Source of the DNA: Zelonia costaricensis
Lineage: Eukaryota; Euglenozoa; Kinetoplastea; Trypanosomatida; Trypanosomatidae
Direction: 5' to 3'
DNA length: 39,250 bases
Assembly (NCBI GenBank): GCA_030849075.1
Contig: JASAOO010003310.1
Location: 1-39,250, forward strand
In this document: piece by piece, positions 38,052-39,250 of the stretch
Layout: each line of letters opens with the position of its first letter
Numbering within the stretch: the stretch's first letter is position 1
The notes under the pieces: model-generated
Told to the model about the DNA's origin: nothing
Database searches by the model: none
Seen by the model: only the letters and a program-made list of their open reading frames with translations
Position numbers and translations under genes: made by a program

Positions 38052-39250
38052 CCGGCCTTCTCCTCGACAAAAGTGAAGCGAAAAAAAAAAGAGCCCGTCT
38101 TGAGCTGGCGCATCCGCCGACGTAGATGCGGCGTGCTCAGTGTTACAGTTCTCGAGCGCCCGGGAAGGTGGGGAGGAGGGGGATGTATATATGTGTGTGT
38201 GTGGCAGGAGTGCAGGCGGGGGAGGGAACGCGGCAATACGGGCGAAGTGCTCCTGGATAAAAGTCCGCGAGGTTCACGACGCGTGGTGCGCGCGTGCCCG
38301 TGCGTGTGGGGCTGTCAACGAGACGCACCCACATCCATGCGTGCTCCTTCCTTCCTCCTTCTCCTGGCGTGCCGGCCCTGTGCCTATGTGTATTTAATTC
38401 TCTGTGGGGCTTCTCTTCCCCTCCCCCCCGTCCCGCACTCTTCGTCGCTTTCGGCGCGCGACTGGGCGTTGCCGGCAGCGTATTCCTCGTTTTGGTGTGC
38501 TTCCCCTATTTTTATGTCATTGTGGTGAGGTGTGTAGCTGTGACGGTGTGAAGGTGTGTGTGCGTGTGTGTGGGGGTAGGTGTGTCTGTGTGCTTGGGCT
38601 TACGCCAGGTCTGAAGCATGGCGGAGCGGTTTCCTTCTGCGCTCCTCTTCTCCCCCGCCTCCCTGACGATTGGAAGTCGGCTCTTCTGCGCTGCTCTGTG
38701 TAGCCGTCGCTTCTTTGTGTCCTTCCGTATGACGCCGCTCCTGCTCCACCGTATCAGTCCTTTTCCACCCTCCCCACAGTCGCTCCTCTCCCCACCGGTG
38801 ACGACCCACCCTCCGTCTCCGTTCGATTGCGGTTCAGCGACCTTTATGCACCTCGCGAGGCCACAGTCCACAACTGGGCAAGCGAGGTCGGGAATGGGCG
38901 TGTGCGTGGGCGTGATTTGTTTGCCCTCCAAGGCCCCCCCTCCCCCCACCCCACGTCGCGGCACCTGGCGCTCGTCATGGCCACTTGCGACACGAGTGGA
39001 GTAGTCCCCCTCTCCTTCGCCGCCCCTCTTGCGCCCTTCCTTTTCGATCCACACGCGCCGAGCGTTAACCCAGCAATGCAAATGCAGTAAGTCGACTAAA
39101 CAATGAGCGAGTGCCAAAGCGCGCGGACAGAGCAGTTTTTAAAGTAGGGGCCCGCTGCTGCTTGCCCAAGTGACTGCAGACACTATTCCCAAGTTGACCT
39201 GCGTGGTGATATTTCCTCTCTCTTCTTCGTATCCAAGGCTGCAGTTGCCT
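37673..39250. other. Non-coding right end
   Basis: About 1.6 kb after the last gene. It contains a 33-base GT run at 38014-38046, TG-rich stretches around 38186-38205 and 38550-38600, and pyrimidine-rich sequence at about 38640-38820. No protein-like frame was found. The pyrimidine stretches may be acceptors of the next gene beyond the window. Confidence 0.5.
38014..38046. repeat. (GT)16 microsatellite
   Basis: 33 bases of uninterrupted GT repeat in the predicted 3' region of the charged-protein gene, the longest pure dinucleotide run in the window. Confidence 0.92.

Overview
The window looks like nuclear DNA of a trypanosomatid (kinetoplastid protist), most likely from the Leishmaniinae (Leishmania, Leptomonas, Crithidia and relatives). 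The reasons are intronless genes in long same-strand clusters, GC-rich coding sequence, intergenic regions of 0.6-3.3 kb full of CA/TG microsatellites and pyrimidine tracts, a pyrimidine-tract-plus-AG trans-splice acceptor before almost every start codon, and eukaryote-specific proteins (CCT-beta, STRAP, arginyl-tRNA synthetase, USP, JmjC). The species cannot be fixed from the sequence alone.

Layout. Four genes lie on the minus strand (880-10285): an M32 metallocarboxypeptidase, a STRAP-like WD40 protein, chaperonin subunit CCT-beta and a ZnT5/Msc2-type zinc transporter. Ten genes lie on the plus strand (11250-37672): a ubiquitin-specific protease with a USP8/AMSH-like N-terminus, an unknown Ser-rich protein, a degenerate RNase III-fold protein, a leucine-rich-repeat protein, an ARM-like protein, a SAM/CCCH/KH protein carrying an orphan helicase C-terminal domain, arginyl-tRNA synthetase, an F-box-like/JmjC oxygenase, an unknown multi-pass membrane protein and an unknown charged protein. 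The two clusters point away from each other around 10286-11249. That interval is therefore a divergent strand-switch region, the type of site where RNA polymerase II starts both polycistronic units in these organisms. It holds two 10-base G tracts.

The genes do not form a pathway, which is normal for trypanosomatid polycistrons: neighbours share a transcript but not a function, and control is post-transcriptional. Several proteins do belong to RNA and protein homeostasis (CCT-beta, STRAP, USP, ArgRS, the CCCH/KH protein, the RNase III-like protein). Start codons were chosen as the first ATG after the best pyrimidine-tract/AG acceptor, which gives a coherent answer for nearly every gene.

Points most worth a second look are the domain architecture of the SAM-RGG-CCCH-KH-RecA2 protein, an insertion of about 110 residues in the catalytic core of ArgRS, the RNase III-like protein that has lost its catalytic acids, the G-tract strand-switch region, a perfect 22-bp palindrome followed by T13 downstream of the USP gene, and a 3.3-kb non-coding stretch after the CCCH/KH gene. 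I saw no tRNA, rRNA, CRISPR or intact transposon.
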